Shown piece after piece: positions 40,402-50,002 of a DNA stretch of 64,000 nt. Position 1 is the stretch's first letter. Each line of letters starts with the position of its first letter. The DNA comes from Verrucomicrobiota bacterium (lineage in GTDB: Bacteria; Verrucomicrobiota; Verrucomicrobiia; Opitutales; Opitutaceae), in the NCBI GenBank assembly GCA_019510185.1, contig JAEKKV010000016.1, positions 305,415 to 369,414 on the forward strand. Reading direction: 5' to 3'. The notes beneath the pieces were generated by a model. The model saw only the letters and a list, made by a program, of their open reading frames with translations, ran no database searches and was not told the origin of the DNA. Both the position numbers and the translations under genes were made by a program.

Positions 40402-41180
40402 TCCCTATCAAAAACAAAGAGGGGATCGCCCGGATGCGTGAGTCCTGTGCGATTGCGGCCACCGTTCTGAGCAAGCTCAAGGAGCTTGTTCGCCCCGGTG
40501 TCACCACATACGACTTGGATCAGGCTGCGCGCGATTTCATCGCCCAGCACGGAGCCCGGAGCGCCTGTTACGGCTACCAGCTTGGCAGTCGTCGTTATCC
40601 CGCCTACACCTGCATTTCGGTCAACGAAGAGGTTGTCCACGGGATCGGTTCGCTGAAGCGCGTTTTGCGTGAAGGCGACATCATCTCCCTCGATGTGGTT
40701 GTTGAATACAACGGGTACATCGGAGACAACGCCACGACGGTTCCGGTCGGCCCTGTGCCGCCCCGCGTCGCCGAGCTGCTGAAGGTCACCGAAGAGGCCC
40801 TTTACCTCGGGATCAAGCAAGCCCTCGTCGGCAACCGCATCGGCGACATCTCGCACACCGTTCAAGCCTACGTCGAATCGCATGGTTTCAGCGTGGTGCG
40901 CGACATGGTCGGTCACGGCGTCGGCACCTCAATGCATGAGGAGCCGCAGATCCCGAATTTCGGCCGCCGCAATTCCGGTGAAAAGATCAAGGCCGGCATG
41001 ACCCTCGCCATCGAGCCGATGGTGAACCTCGGTCATTACCGGACCAAAACCCTGAGCGACGGCTGGACGATCGTCACCTCCGACGGCGCGCCTTCGGCCC
41101 ACTTCGAACACACCGTGCTCACCACCGACAAAGGCCCCGAGATCCTGACGATCCCGCGGTCCCCCTCGGCGCCCGTTTAA
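40398..41180 (+). CDS. map: methionine aminopeptidase, type I
   Basis: 260 aa. Removes initiator Met from nascent proteins. The five metal ligands are present: D99 (SLDVVVEYNGYIGD), D110, H173 (GHGVGTSMHEEP), E206 (AIEPMVN) and E237 (FEHTV); H81 is also kept. No N-terminal zinc-finger extension. Start ATG overlaps the end of the pseudo-adk gene (ATGA), so they are translationally coupled. infA and rpmJ, which often follow map, are absent; rpsM comes after 50 bp. Confidence 0.97.
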   Translation: MIPIKNKEGIARMRESCAIAATVLSKLKELVRPGVTTYDLDQAARDFIAQHGARSACYGYQLGSRRYPAYTCISVNEEVVHGIGSLKRVLREGDIISLDVVVEYNGYIGDNATTVPVGPVPPRVAELLKVTEEALYLGIKQALVGNRIGDISHTVQAYVESHGFSVVRDMVGHGVGTSMHEEPQIPNFGRRNSGEKIKAGMTLAIEPMVNLGHYRTKTLSDGWTIVTSDGAPSAHFEHTVLTTDKGPEILTIPRSPSAPV

Positions 41181-41230
41181 TTTCCCCTTTCCCTCCCTCT
41201 CAACCACTAACTCTCAACTAAAACCCAACT

Positions 41231-41611
41231 ATGCCACGTCTCCTCGGTGTTGAAATTCCCGCGAAGAAGAAAGTCGCGTTCTCCCTCCGTTACATTTACG
41301 GAATCGGTCCCGTCCGCGCGGACCAAGTCATCAAAGAAGCCGGGATCAGCCCTGATCTCCGCGCCCAAGATTTGAGCGAAGAACAGCTCAACAAGATCCT
41401 TCACGTCATCACCGAGCACAAGTGGGTGGTCGAAGGCGATCTCCGCCGCGAACTGACCGGCAATCTCAAGCGCCTCCAGGCGATCAACTGCTATCGCGGT
41501 GTCCGTCACCGCAAGAGCCTCCCCGTGCGCGGTCAGCGCACCAGCACCAACGCCCGCACCCGCAAGGGCCCGCGTCGCACCGTCGGTGTCACCAAAGCAA
41601 AAGAAGCATAA
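41231..41611 (+). CDS. rpsM: 30S ribosomal protein S13
   Basis: 126 aa. 30S head protein contacting P-site tRNA. N-terminal H2TH part [20 protein letters not shown] with [18 protein letters not shown], and the basic C terminus [25 protein letters not shown]. rpsK follows after 12 bp. A poly-pyrimidine tract rather than a Shine-Dalgarno precedes it. Confidence 0.97.
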   Translation: MPRLLGVEIPAKKKVAFSLRYIYGIGPVRADQVIKEAGISPDLRAQDLSEEQLNKILHVITEHKWVVEGDLRRELTGNLKRLQAINCYRGVRHRKSLPVRGQRTSTNARTRKGPRRTVGVTKAKEA

Positions 41612-41623
41612 TCCTTTAACGTC

Positions 41624-42226
41624 ATGGCCGAAGAAAAGTCCGCTCCCAAAAAAGAAAAAGCTCCGAAGGCCGCCGTCGCCGTCGAAGCTCAAGCTCCCGC
41701 TGCCGAAAAGCCCGTCAAGGCTCCGAAAGCTCCCAAGACCGACGCTGAAGGCGCCGCCCCGGCCGCTCCGGAAAAGCCCGTCGAGCTCATCGGTGGCGTG
41801 GCCAAGCAGCCCACCGCCGAGGATCTCCTCAAGGAAGAACTTGGCACGATCAAGATCCGCAAGGCCAAGGGTTCCAAGAACGTCACCTCCGGTGTCGCCA
41901 ACATCCTGGCTTCCTTCAACAACACGATCGTCTCGATCACCGACGCCAAGGGACAGGTCATCGCCTGGTCCAGCGCCGGCAAGTGCAACTTCCGCGGTTC
42001 CCGCAAGTCCACCGCCTACGCCGCCCAAGTTGTCGCCCAAGACGCCGCCCGCAACGCGATGTCCCACGGTCTCAAGGACGTCGTCATCAAGGTTTCCGGT
42101 CCCGGTCTCGGCCGCGACAGCGCCATCCGCGCCCTCCAGGCCATCGGCCTTGAGATCTCCACCATCATCGACGTTACACCGGTGCCGCACAACGGCTGCC
42201 GTCCCCGTAAGCGCCGTCGCGTCTAA
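41624..42226 (+). CDS. rpsK: 30S ribosomal protein S11 with long N-terminal extension
   Basis: 200 aa instead of about 129. The S11 core starts near residue 82 ([57 protein letters not shown]) and is complete. It is preceded by about 70 residues that are low-complexity, rich in Ala, Lys, Pro and Glu (such as [20 protein letters not shown]), probably disordered. The only plausible start is ATG 41624, right behind rpsM; no later Met or Val start gives a normal S11. The S11 N terminus lies on the platform near the mRNA exit, so the tail may reach there. Confidence 0.96.
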   Translation: MAEEKSAPKKEKAPKAAVAVEAQAPAAEKPVKAPKAPKTDAEGAAPAAPEKPVELIGGVAKQPTAEDLLKEELGTIKIRKAKGSKNVTSGVANILASFNNTIVSITDAKGQVIAWSSAGKCNFRGSRKSTAYAAQVVAQDAARNAMSHGLKDVVIKVSGPGLGRDSAIRALQAIGLEISTIIDVTPVPHNGCRPRKRRRV

Positions 42227-42276
42227 TCTGACGCGTCTCCACCCAACGGATTTAATTTAAACAAAAGTAACCCACC

Positions 42277-42888
42277 ATGGCTCGTTACACCGGTCCAACC
42301 ACCCGCATCAGCCGCCGTTTCGGTCAGCCGATTTTCGGCGCGACGAAGGCGTTTGAAAAACGCAACTTCCCCCCCGGCCAGCACGGCCCCAAGCTCCGCC
42401 GCAAACTCTCCGAGTATGCCGTCGGCCTCAATGAAAAGCAGAAGCTCCGTTACACCTACGGTCTGCTTGAGCGCCAGTTCCGCCGCACCTTCGAGATCGC
42501 CAAGAGCGAGCGCGGCGTCACCGGTGAGCGCTTCCTGCAGCTCCTCGAGACGCGCCTCGACAGCGTGATCTACCTCTTGGGCTTCGCCAAGAGCCGCGCC
42601 GCCGCCCGCCAGCTTGTCGGCCACGGCCACGTGCGCGTCAACGGTCACAAGGTCGACATCGCCAGCGCCATTGTGAAGGCCGGCGACGAGATCGAGATCA
42701 AGAACATCGCCTCCTCCCGCCAGCTTGCCCAGCGCAACTTGGAAGAGAACCGCGCCCGCCCCGTCCCGGGCTGGCTCACGCTCAACGCCGAGCAGTTCAA
42801 GGCCACCGTCAGCCGTCTGCCCAACCGCGACGAGATTGCGGCCGACATCAACGAGCAGCTCATCGTTGAGTTCTACTCCCGCTTCTAA
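42277..42888 (+). CDS. rpsD: 30S ribosomal protein S4
   Basis: 203 aa. Starts ARYTGPTTRISRRFGQPIFG, with a zinc-free N-terminal region (no Cys at all), then LETRLDSVIYLLGFAKSRAAARQLVGHGH (S4 RNA-binding domain) and PVPGWL. Primary 16S-binding protein; in E. coli it represses the alpha operon. Located between S11 and rpoA as usual. Confidence 0.97.
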   Translation: MARYTGPTTRISRRFGQPIFGATKAFEKRNFPPGQHGPKLRRKLSEYAVGLNEKQKLRYTYGLLERQFRRTFEIAKSERGVTGERFLQLLETRLDSVIYLLGFAKSRAAARQLVGHGHVRVNGHKVDIASAIVKAGDEIEIKNIASSRQLAQRNLEENRARPVPGWLTLNAEQFKATVSRLPNRDEIAADINEQLIVEFYSRF

Positions 42889-42923
42889 GCTGGAGCCTCC
42901 TTTAACCGCAACCACTCACCTCC

Positions 42924-43931
42924 ATGCCCAAACGCCTCGGAAAGTTCGAACTGCCCAACAAACTCACCAAGGTCGAGGAAGGTGCTACGCCGACCTACGC
43001 CAAGTTCATCGCCGAGCCCTTCGAGGCCGGCTATGGCCACACCATCGGCAACTCCCTCCGCCGCGTGCTGCTGAGCTCCCTTGAGGGCTCCGCCATCTCC
43101 TCGATCAAGATCGAGGGTGTCCAGCACGAGTTCCAGAGCATCGACGGCGTCGTTGAAGACGTCACCGATATCGTCCTCAACCTTAAGAAAATCCTGATCG
43201 TCTCCCAGAAGCGCGAAGCCCTCACCCTGTCCATCAAGGTGAAGAATCGCGAAGGCGCCGTTACCGCCGCCGACATCCAGGCCGACGCCAGCATCAGCAT
43301 CGTCAACCCCGATCAAGTCATCGCCACCCTCGAAAAGGGCGCGTCTTTCGAGGCCGAGGTCGAGATCAAGACCGGCCGCGGCTACTATCCCGGCGAGCAG
43401 AACAAGAAAGAGGAGCAGGCCATCGGCGTCATTCCGATCGACTCGCTCTTCTCTCCGGTCCGCCTCGTGAAGTACGCCGTCGAGAACACCCGCGTCGGCC
43501 AGATCACCGATTATGACAAGCTCATCCTCGAGATCTGGACGGACGGTCGCATCAACCCGGATGACGCGCTGAAGCAGGCCAGCTCGATCCTCAAGCATCA
43601 CCTCGATGTGTTCGATCGCGTGAGCGACGAGTCCTTCGAATTCGAAAACCAGCAGAGCGAGGTCAGCGAGGAGCAGAACAAGCTCCGCAAGCTCCTCAAC
43701 ATGTCGGTCAACGAAATCGAACTCTCCGTCCGCGCCGCCAACTGCCTCAACAACGCCAACATCACGACCGTTGGCGAACTGGCGATGAAGACCGAGCAGG
43801 AGATGCTCAAGTACCGCAACTTCGGCAAGAAGTCGCTCAACGAAATCAAGGACAAGCTCGAGGCCCTCGGTCTCTCGCTTGGCATGAAGTTCGACGAGCG
43901 CCTCCTCGACGCCTCGAAGAAGGAAGCGTGA
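42924..43931 (+). CDS. rpoA: DNA-directed RNA polymerase subunit alpha
   Basis: 335 aa. N-terminal dimerisation domain (EPFEAGYGHTIGNSLRRVLLSS; GVQHEFQSIDGVVEDVTDI) and an intact C-terminal domain from about 255 (NMSVNEIELSVRAANCLNNA; KYRNFGKKSLNEIKDKLEALGL) for UP elements and activators. Follows rpsD by 35 bp. Unlike most genomes, a 200-bp spacer with a large inverted repeat separates it from rplQ. Confidence 0.98.
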   Translation: MPKRLGKFELPNKLTKVEEGATPTYAKFIAEPFEAGYGHTIGNSLRRVLLSSLEGSAISSIKIEGVQHEFQSIDGVVEDVTDIVLNLKKILIVSQKREALTLSIKVKNREGAVTAADIQADASISIVNPDQVIATLEKGASFEAEVEIKTGRGYYPGEQNKKEEQAIGVIPIDSLFSPVRLVKYAVENTRVGQITDYDKLILEIWTDGRINPDDALKQASSILKHHLDVFDRVSDESFEFENQQSEVSEEQNKLRKLLNMSVNEIELSVRAANCLNNANITTVGELAMKTEQEMLKYRNFGKKSLNEIKDKLEALGLSLGMKFDERLLDASKKEA

Positions 43932-43973
43932 TCCACCGGCGCCCTGCGCCGTCAAATCCTAAGATCCAGACGT

Positions 43974-44025
43974 CCAAATCCCAAATGACAGCGCGCCGGT
44001 TCCGCCGCGCGGCTTTGGGATTTGG
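43974..44025. repeat. large inverted repeat between rpoA and rplQ (REP-like?)
   Basis: CCAAATCCCAAA (43974-43985) is the exact reverse complement of TTTGGGATTTGG (44014-44025). The 28 nt between contain a GC-rich palindromic core (GCGCG around CGGTTCCG). The whole is about 52 nt and has the look of a REP or MITE-like element rather than a simple terminator: no T run follows at once. It would form a strong RNA hairpin in the rpoA-rplQ transcript. Confidence 0.6.
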
Positions 44026-44131
44026 CGTTTGATTTTCTAATTTTCAAAAACTTTGCGGCGCTCGCGCCGTCCGTGTCGCCCAACGCTGCGACCGGATTGC
44101 CGATCGGACGCCGCTTTAACCACCATATACA

Positions 44132-44602
44132 ATGCGCCACCAAAAACACCGCCACTCCCTCGGAGTGACCAGCGAGCACCGCGCCGCCATGTTGTCCAAC
44201 ATGGCCGCTTCGCTCATCAAGCACGACCGTATCGAAACCACCCTGGCCAAGGCCAAGGCGCTTCGCCCTTTCATTGAGAAGGTCATCACCAAAGCCAAGC
44301 AGGCTGCGGCCAAGACCGAGAAGAAAGATGCCGTGCATCTCCGCCGCCTCGCCCTGAGCGATGTGCGCGACGAGGACGCCGTGACCCTTCTCTTCAACGA
44401 GAAGTACAAGGAATTCGTCAACCGCAACGGCGGCTACACCCGCATCTACAAGCTGGCTCTCCCTCGCATCAGCGATGCCGCCGAAATGGCGTTCATCGAG
44501 TTCGTGAAGGCCGATGACCCCGGCTACAAGAAGGCCAAGAAAGCCAAAAAAGCCGCCAAGACGGACGCCGCCCCCGAGGCTGCTCCCGAAGCCACGGCCT
44601 AA
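44132..44602 (+). CDS. rplQ: 50S ribosomal protein L17 with C-terminal tail
   Basis: 156 aa; E. coli L17 is 127. The core MRHQKHRHSLGVTSEHRAAM, LIKHDRIETTLAKAKALRPF and NGGYTRIYKLALPRISDAAEM is clear. About 30 residues of Lys/Ala/Pro-rich tail follow (YKKAKKAKKAAKTDAAPEAA). Final gene of the ribosomal run. It is 200 bp after rpoA and ends at a strong terminator. Confidence 0.96.
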   Translation: MRHQKHRHSLGVTSEHRAAMLSNMAASLIKHDRIETTLAKAKALRPFIEKVITKAKQAAAKTEKKDAVHLRRLALSDVRDEDAVTLLFNEKYKEFVNRNGGYTRIYKLALPRISDAAEMAFIEFVKADDPGYKKAKKAKKAAKTDAAPEAAPEATA

Positions 44603-44644
44603 TCCGCAGGCCGGGCGCGACAGCGCCCTGTTCCGCACCCTCCG

Positions 44645-44680
44645 GCGCGCCGAAAGCAATTTCGGCGCGCTTTTCTTTTT
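44645..44680 (+). terminator. intrinsic terminator after rplQ
   Basis: GCGCGCCGAAA and TTTCGGCGCGC pair over 11 bp with a GCAA (GNRA) tetraloop, followed by TTTTCTTTTT. Classic terminator closing the ribosomal supercluster. Confidence 0.95.
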
Positions 44681-44796
44681 ATACCCGGGGATCCTTTGCC
44701 GGGATTCCCTGCTCTCATTCCTGACCACGGCCTGCGCCGCCCCCGCTTGATTCTTCGCTGGCCCTTCGTTCGTCGCTTTGCCTTCCTGAATGCTCC

Positions 44797-45021
44797 ATGG
44801 CTCTTCAAGTCGTCGCCCTCGTTTACTGCCTGATCCTTGCCGCGCTTTTTCTCGGCATCTGGCTGTACTACGACCATCGCGACCACGCCCGTTTTGAAAT
44901 CGAACGGCGCAAGACCACGTTTCGCTGCGCCCGCTGCGGCAAACTTTATGCGGCCCAGGGCGTGCTCGATTTGGGCACGTGTCCGCATTGCGGCCAGGAG
45001 AATGCCCGCCTCCAATTTTAG
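44797..45021 (+). CDS. small membrane protein with zinc ribbon
   Basis: 74 aa. One membrane helix (about residues 4-24), then a charged stretch and a C-terminal zinc ribbon with CARCG at 44-48 and CPHCG at 62-66, giving C-x2-C ... C-x2-C. Such proteins are common and uncharacterised; they may bind nucleic acid or other proteins at the membrane. It lies between the rplQ terminator and guaA (102 bp before it). Confidence 0.7.
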   Translation: MALQVVALVYCLILAALFLGIWLYYDHRDHARFEIERRKTTFRCARCGKLYAAQGVLDLGTCPHCGQENARLQF

Positions 45022-45123
45022 CTTGTCCGGCGACGTCGCGCCGCATTGACAGCCGGCGCTTCGCTCGCGCACGTTTACTGCTTTCATTCACGTTCATCCA
45101 CGCTTTTGACGTCCCTTTCCTTC

Positions 45124-46662
45124 ATGCCACAGACCATCGCCGTCATCGACTTCGGTTCACAATACACGCAGATCATCGCACGGCGCATTCGCGAGTGTCA
45201 GGTCTACTCCAAGCTTTATCACCACACCGTCACGGCGGAGGAATTGAAGAAGGACGGCGTCGTGGGTATTATCCTCTCCGGCGGCCCGAGTTCGGTGTTT
45301 TCCAAAAAAGCGCCCATTCCGGACAAGGCGCTGTTCACGCTGGGCGTGCCCGTGCTCGGTATCTGCTACGGCATCCAGCTCATGGGTCATCTGCTCGGCG
45401 GCCAGGTCGCGAAGAGCGATCATCGTGAATACGGCCACGGCACGCTGACGATCCGGAAGGCCGGCCGTCTGTTTTCCAAGCTCCCGAAGAAGCTTCGCGT
45501 GTGGAATTCCCACGGCGACCGCCTGATCAAGCTGCCTCCCGGCTTCACCGCCATCGGCACGACGGACAACTCCGAATACGCGGTGATCGAGGATGCGCAG
45601 CGCGGCTTCTACGGCATTCAGTTTCACCCCGAGGTGTTTCATAGCGAGCGCGGTGTCGACGTCATCCGCAACTTCCTCGTCGGCGTGTGCAAGGCGGAGC
45701 AGGACTGGACCACGGCCGATTTTATCAAGAAATCCGTCGCCGACATCCGCACCACCGTGGGCAAGTCCCGCGTGCTCCTCGGCCTGTCGGGCGGTGTGGA
45801 TTCCTCCGTCGCGGCCGCGTTGATCCACAAGGCCATCGGCAAGCAGCTCACCTGCGTGTTTGTCGACAACGGACTCCTCCGCAAAGGCGAGCGCGAGGTT
45901 GTCGAATCCCTTTACGCGCGGAACTTCAAGATCGACGTGCGTGTCGTGGATGCATCGGCGCTTTTCCTGCGCCGGCTCAAGGGCATCACCGATCCCGAGC
46001 AAAAGCGCAAAATCATCGGACGTACATTCGTGGAAGTCTTTGAAAAATCACTCAAGTCGATCGGCGGGGCGGACTACCTCGCGCAGGGCACGCTGTATCC
46101 TGACGTGATCGAAAGCGTGGCCATCGGCAACAATCCCGCCGCGCTCATCAAGTCCCACCACAACGTCGGCGGCCTGCCTGAGCGCATGAAGCTCAAGCTC
46201 CTCGAACCGCTGCGCGAACTCTTCAAGGACGAGGTGCGCGCGGTCGGCAGCGCCTGCGGCCTGCCCAAGGAAGTCGTCTGGCGCCAGCCGTTCCCCGGTC
46301 CCGGTCTCGGCGTGCGCGTCGTCGGCGAGATCACCAAGGAACGTCTCGAAATCCTGCGCAACGCCGACTTCATTCTCCAAGAGGAGATGATGGACAACGG
46401 CTGGTATTGGAAAGTCTGGCAGTCGTTCGCCGTGTTCATTCCGGTGAAATCCGTCGGCGTGGTCGGCGACGAGCGCAACTATTCCTACGTGATCGGCCTG
46501 CGCATCGTTGAAAGCATCGACGCCATGACCGCCGACTGGACGCGCCTGCCTTACGATCTGCTGCAGAAAATCAGCAGCCGCATCACCAACGAGGTTCGCG
46601 GCGTGAGCCGCGTCGTCCTCGACATCAGTTCTAAGCCCCCCGCGACGATCGAGTGGGAGTAA
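45124..46662 (+). CDS. guaA: GMP synthase (glutamine-hydrolysing)
   Basis: 512 aa. Class I glutamine amidotransferase at the N terminus (nucleophile Cys in [15 protein letters not shown]; His-Glu in FHPEVFHS), then the ATP pyrophosphatase domain with SGGVDSS (PP-loop), and the dimerisation domain ending PPATIEWE. Converts XMP to GMP. The frame opens upstream at 45046, but ATG 45124 ([16 protein letters not shown]) is the family start. The LolA-like gene follows 15 bp later. Confidence 0.98.
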   Translation: MPQTIAVIDFGSQYTQIIARRIRECQVYSKLYHHTVTAEELKKDGVVGIILSGGPSSVFSKKAPIPDKALFTLGVPVLGICYGIQLMGHLLGGQVAKSDHREYGHGTLTIRKAGRLFSKLPKKLRVWNSHGDRLIKLPPGFTAIGTTDNSEYAVIEDAQRGFYGIQFHPEVFHSERGVDVIRNFLVGVCKAEQDWTTADFIKKSVADIRTTVGKSRVLLGLSGGVDSSVAAALIHKAIGKQLTCVFVDNGLLRKGEREVVESLYARNFKIDVRVVDASALFLRRLKGITDPEQKRKIIGRTFVEVFEKSLKSIGGADYLAQGTLYPDVIESVAIGNNPAALIKSHHNVGGLPERMKLKLLEPLRELFKDEVRAVGSACGLPKEVVWRQPFPGPGLGVRVVGEITKERLEILRNADFILQEEMMDNGWYWKVWQSFAVFIPVKSVGVVGDERNYSYVIGLRIVESIDAMTADWTRLPYDLLQKISSRITNEVRGVSRVVLDISSKPPATIEWE

Positions 46663-46677
46663 TCTTAGCCGTTCCCA

Positions 46678-47442
46678 ATGAAAACACCGCTCCGTTTCCT
46701 CGCCCTGCTCGGTCTGCTGCTGCTGCCGCTGACGGGCGTGCGCGCCGGAGACGTTGACGAGGTGATCGCCCGGGCGCGGTCCACCGTGGGCAGCGAGGCC
46801 GCGCTCGCTGCCTTGCAGTCGGTGCATTACACCGGGACGCTTGAAACCACGGCGACGGACGAAAAGGGCGAGCCGAAGCTGGTGCAGGTCGCGATCGAGA
46901 TCATTTTCCAGAAGCCCTACCGGCAACGCATTGTTGCGACATCGGAGAACAAGATCGAGATCACCGCACTCGACGATTACGAAGGCTGGCAGCGAGAGCA
47001 GGACCCCAAGGATTCCGCCCGCTGGCGCATGACGCTGCTTTCGAAGGATCAGATCAAGCGTCTGCGGGCCAACACCTGGGAGAACCTGTGCTTTTTCCGG
47101 GGGCTCGAGCGCCGTGGCGGCCGCGTCGAGGATCTGGGCGCAGCCGCGGTCGACGGCAAGGACTGTCGCAAACTGGCCTTCATCCACGAAGACAATATCA
47201 TTTTCTATCGCTACTTCGACCAATCCTCCGGCCGCCTTGCGCTGACGGAAACCGAGGCGGGCGTTCGCATCCGGGAGCAAGAAGACATCATCGCCGGCGG
47301 ACTGCGTTTTCCCCGGAAGATCGTCACCGACCGCAAGCTGGCGGATGGCAAAACCCGGACGGTCACCATCGTTTTCGATAAGATTACGGTGAACGAAACC
47401 TTCGCCGACAGCCTCTTCGCGGTGCCCTCGATGGGTCGTTAA
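46678..47442 (+). CDS. secreted LolA/LolB-fold-like protein of unknown function
   Basis: 254 aa. Signal peptide about 1-23 (LRFLALLGLLLLPLTGVRAG). The mature part is beta-rich and resembles the LolA/LolB/outer-membrane lipoprotein-sorting fold family: VIARARSTVGSEAALAALQS, VHYTGTLETT, QKPYRQRIVATSENKIEITALD, DYEGWQ, LPR-like FPRKIVTDR, VTIVFDKITVN. It could carry or sense lipids in the periplasm. It begins 15 bp after guaA, on the same strand, and is probably co-transcribed; a functional link to GMP synthesis is not implied. Confidence 0.6.
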   Translation: MKTPLRFLALLGLLLLPLTGVRAGDVDEVIARARSTVGSEAALAALQSVHYTGTLETTATDEKGEPKLVQVAIEIIFQKPYRQRIVATSENKIEITALDDYEGWQREQDPKDSARWRMTLLSKDQIKRLRANTWENLCFFRGLERRGGRVEDLGAAAVDGKDCRKLAFIHEDNIIFYRYFDQSSGRLALTETEAGVRIREQEDIIAGGLRFPRKIVTDRKLADGKTRTVTIVFDKITVNETFADSLFAVPSMGR

Positions 47443-47550
47443 GCCTTCGCTGGCTTCAGGCCGGGCGGAGGGCGAATTGGCGGTGCCCTCGATTTCCGTC
47501 TCGCTCCCGGCGCCGTCGGAAAGTAAACCCTTTCCGAATACCCGTTTACC

Positions 47551-48846
47551 GTGCGCGTCCTGCAGTTTGCTTCCAAATCCTTCGACACTGAACTGGCTGA
47601 CTTTTGCCGCGGCGCCGCCGTGCCGAAGGAAATCCAAGAGGCCGTTTCCGCGATTTTGGCGGACGTGCATGTGCGGGGTGACGAAGCCGTTTCCTATTAC
47701 GCGGCCAAGTTCGACGGCGCCAAGTTGCGCGCCCGCGACTTCCGCGTGAAGCCCGCCGAGATCGCCGCCGCGGCCAAGCGGTTGCCCGCCGCCGAGCGCA
47801 AGGCGCTCGTTGCCGCGCACGAAAACATTGTCGCGTTCAATAAACAGAGCCTGCCGAAAAACTGGCTGGGTAAAAACAAACACGGCGCGCAGGTCGGCGA
47901 GATCAACCATCCCATCCGTCGCGTGGGCCTTTACGTTCCCGGTGGCGAAGTCCCGCTCGTCTCGACCGTGCTCATGACGGCCACGCTGGCCAAAATCGCG
48001 GGCTGTCCCGAGATCGCCGTTTTCACGCCTTCGAACGCCCAGGGGAAAATCGCCGATGGCCTTCTCGCCGCGCTCGATCTGGTGGGCATCGAGGAGGTGT
48101 ACCGGGTCGGCGGCGTCCAGGCGATCGGCGCGGCCGCGTTCGGCACGCTCACCGTGCCGGCGGTCGACAAAGTTTTCGGTCCGGGCAACGCCTACGTGTG
48201 CGAAGCCAAGCGCCAGGTTTTCGGCACGGTGGGCGTGGATTCGCTGCCGGGTCCCAGCGAGGTCATGATCATCGCCGACGACACCGCGCGCATCGATTTT
48301 GCCGCTGCCGATCTGCTCGCCCAGGCGGAGCATGGCTCCGGCCGCGAAAAGATCTACCTTGTCGCCACCTCCGGCAAACTTATCCACGACATCCTCGCCG
48401 AGGTGCAGGCCCAGTTGAAGCTCATCTCCCGCTCCGAAAAAACCCAGCGCGTGCTGACGCAGGGGCTTCTCGCGGTCGAGGTGAAAACGCTTTCCGAGGC
48501 GGTGAAGATCGCCAACTACGTCGCGCCCGAGCATCTGGAGCTTCTCGTGAAAGAGTCGTCCCACAAGGCGCTCCTGCGCGACATCACCACCGCTGGCGCG
48601 ATCATGCTGGGCAATTACACGCCGACCGCGCTGGGCGACTTCACCGCCGGCCCGAGTCACGTGCTCCCGACCGCGCGCGCCGGACGTTTCTTCAGCGGGC
48701 TCCGTGTGGCCGACTTCATGCGCCGGACCAGCGTCATCCGTTACGACAAAAACAGCGTGAAAAAGGGCGAGCCGGTCGTCTCCGCCTTTGCCACGATGGA
48801 GAAACTCGACGCGCATGGTCGCAGCGTGAAAATCCGCACGCTGTAA
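47551..48846 (+). CDS. hisD: histidinol dehydrogenase
   Basis: 431 aa. Two-step oxidation of histidinol to histidine, zinc- and NAD-dependent. Conserved: YVPGG (as YVPGGEVPLVSTV), GPGNAYVCEAKRQVFG, DSLPGPSEVMIIADDTA and GPSHVLPTARAGRFFSGL. The start is GTG 47551 (MRVLQFASKSFDTEL). First gene of the his cluster hisD-hisC-hisB-hisH; the other his genes are outside the window. Confidence 0.96.
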   Translation: MRVLQFASKSFDTELADFCRGAAVPKEIQEAVSAILADVHVRGDEAVSYYAAKFDGAKLRARDFRVKPAEIAAAAKRLPAAERKALVAAHENIVAFNKQSLPKNWLGKNKHGAQVGEINHPIRRVGLYVPGGEVPLVSTVLMTATLAKIAGCPEIAVFTPSNAQGKIADGLLAALDLVGIEEVYRVGGVQAIGAAAFGTLTVPAVDKVFGPGNAYVCEAKRQVFGTVGVDSLPGPSEVMIIADDTARIDFAAADLLAQAEHGSGREKIYLVATSGKLIHDILAEVQAQLKLISRSEKTQRVLTQGLLAVEVKTLSEAVKIANYVAPEHLELLVKESSHKALLRDITTAGAIMLGNYTPTALGDFTAGPSHVLPTARAGRFFSGLRVADFMRRTSVIRYDKNSVKKGEPVVSAFATMEKLDAHGRSVKIRTL

Positions 48847-48892
48847 ATCGGCCGGCGGATTCGCGCCTGCCCTGTTTCTTAAGGCATTTCCC

Positions 48893-50002
48893 ATGTCTGA
48901 CTTTTCCTCCCTCGTTCTTCCGCACATTGCGAAGCTCCATGCCTACACGCCCGGTCTGCAACCGGCCGAGCCCGGCTGGGTGAAGCTTAACACCAACGAG
49001 TGCCCCTACGGCCCGAGCCCGCGCGTGGCCGAGGCGATCTTGCGCGAGCTCGCGGATGAAGGCGAGGCGCTGCGTCTTTATCCGAATCCGAAGAGCGCTC
49101 CGCTCCGGCAGCTGGTCGCGCGCGTTCATGGTCATGGTTTGCGCGAGGAAAACGTGCTCATCGGCAACGGCTCCGACGATGTGCTCAACCTGATCGTGCG
49201 GGCCTTCGGCGGGCCGTCGGCCGCGACCGGGTTCACCTTTCCCAGTTACTCGCTGTATCCGGTGTTGGTCGCCATCCAGGACGGCGCGACCGAGGTCGTT
49301 GCCTTCGACCGTTCGATGAAGCTTCCGGTCGAAAAAATCGCCGCGTCCGGCGCGCGCGCGTTTTTTCTCACCTCGCCCAACGCCCCCACGGGCGTCGCTT
49401 TCAGCAATGCCGAGATCGAGGCCGTGCTCGCGCGTTTCTCCGGCCTGCTCGTGCTCGACGAGGCATACGCGCCGTTTGCCCGCGAAAACGCCGTGGCGCT
49501 GCTGGCGCGCCATCCGAATCTCGTGATCACGCGCACGCTCTCGAAAGCCCATGCCCTCGCCGGCATCCGGGTGGGTTATGCGCTGGCGCACGCCGGGGTG
49601 ATCGACCTGCTCGACCGCGTGCGCGACAGCTACAACGTCAACCGCCTCTCGCAGGCGGGCGCCGTGGCCGCGCTCGGCGATCCGGGCTATTACGACGCCA
49701 TCATTGGAAAAATCATCGAGACCCGCGATTACTGGCTGGGCGAGTGGGCGGGGCGCCGCGGTTGGTTTACCTACGATTCCCAGACCAATTTCATTTTCAC
49801 GGAGCCCAAAAACGCCCGGGGTGAAAGCGGTCCGGCGGTCGCCCGGGAACTCTACGAATTCCTGCTCTCCCGCAAGATCCTTGTCCGCTACTTCCCCAGC
49901 CACGCCTTGACCGCGTCCTTCCTGCGCATCAGCGTCGGGGCCGACGACGAAATGTTCGCCGTCGACGAAGCAATCGAAGCATGGCTCAAAACCGCACCGT
50001 AA
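48893..50002 (+). CDS. hisC: histidinol-phosphate aminotransferase
   Basis: 369 aa, PLP-dependent class I/II aminotransferase. Visible are [14 protein letters not shown], the NGSDDVLN substrate segment, [19 protein letters not shown] and the PLP Lys in [16 protein letters not shown]. Converts imidazole acetol phosphate to histidinol phosphate. The C-terminal coding region overlaps hisB by 22 bp in another frame, so translation is coupled. Confidence 0.95.
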   Translation: MSDFSSLVLPHIAKLHAYTPGLQPAEPGWVKLNTNECPYGPSPRVAEAILRELADEGEALRLYPNPKSAPLRQLVARVHGHGLREENVLIGNGSDDVLNLIVRAFGGPSAATGFTFPSYSLYPVLVAIQDGATEVVAFDRSMKLPVEKIAASGARAFFLTSPNAPTGVAFSNAEIEAVLARFSGLLVLDEAYAPFARENAVALLARHPNLVITRTLSKAHALAGIRVGYALAHAGVIDLLDRVRDSYNVNRLSQAGAVAALGDPGYYDAIIGKIIETRDYWLGEWAGRRGWFTYDSQTNFIFTEPKNARGESGPAVARELYEFLLSRKILVRYFPSHALTASFLRISVGADDEMFAVDEAIEAWLKTAP

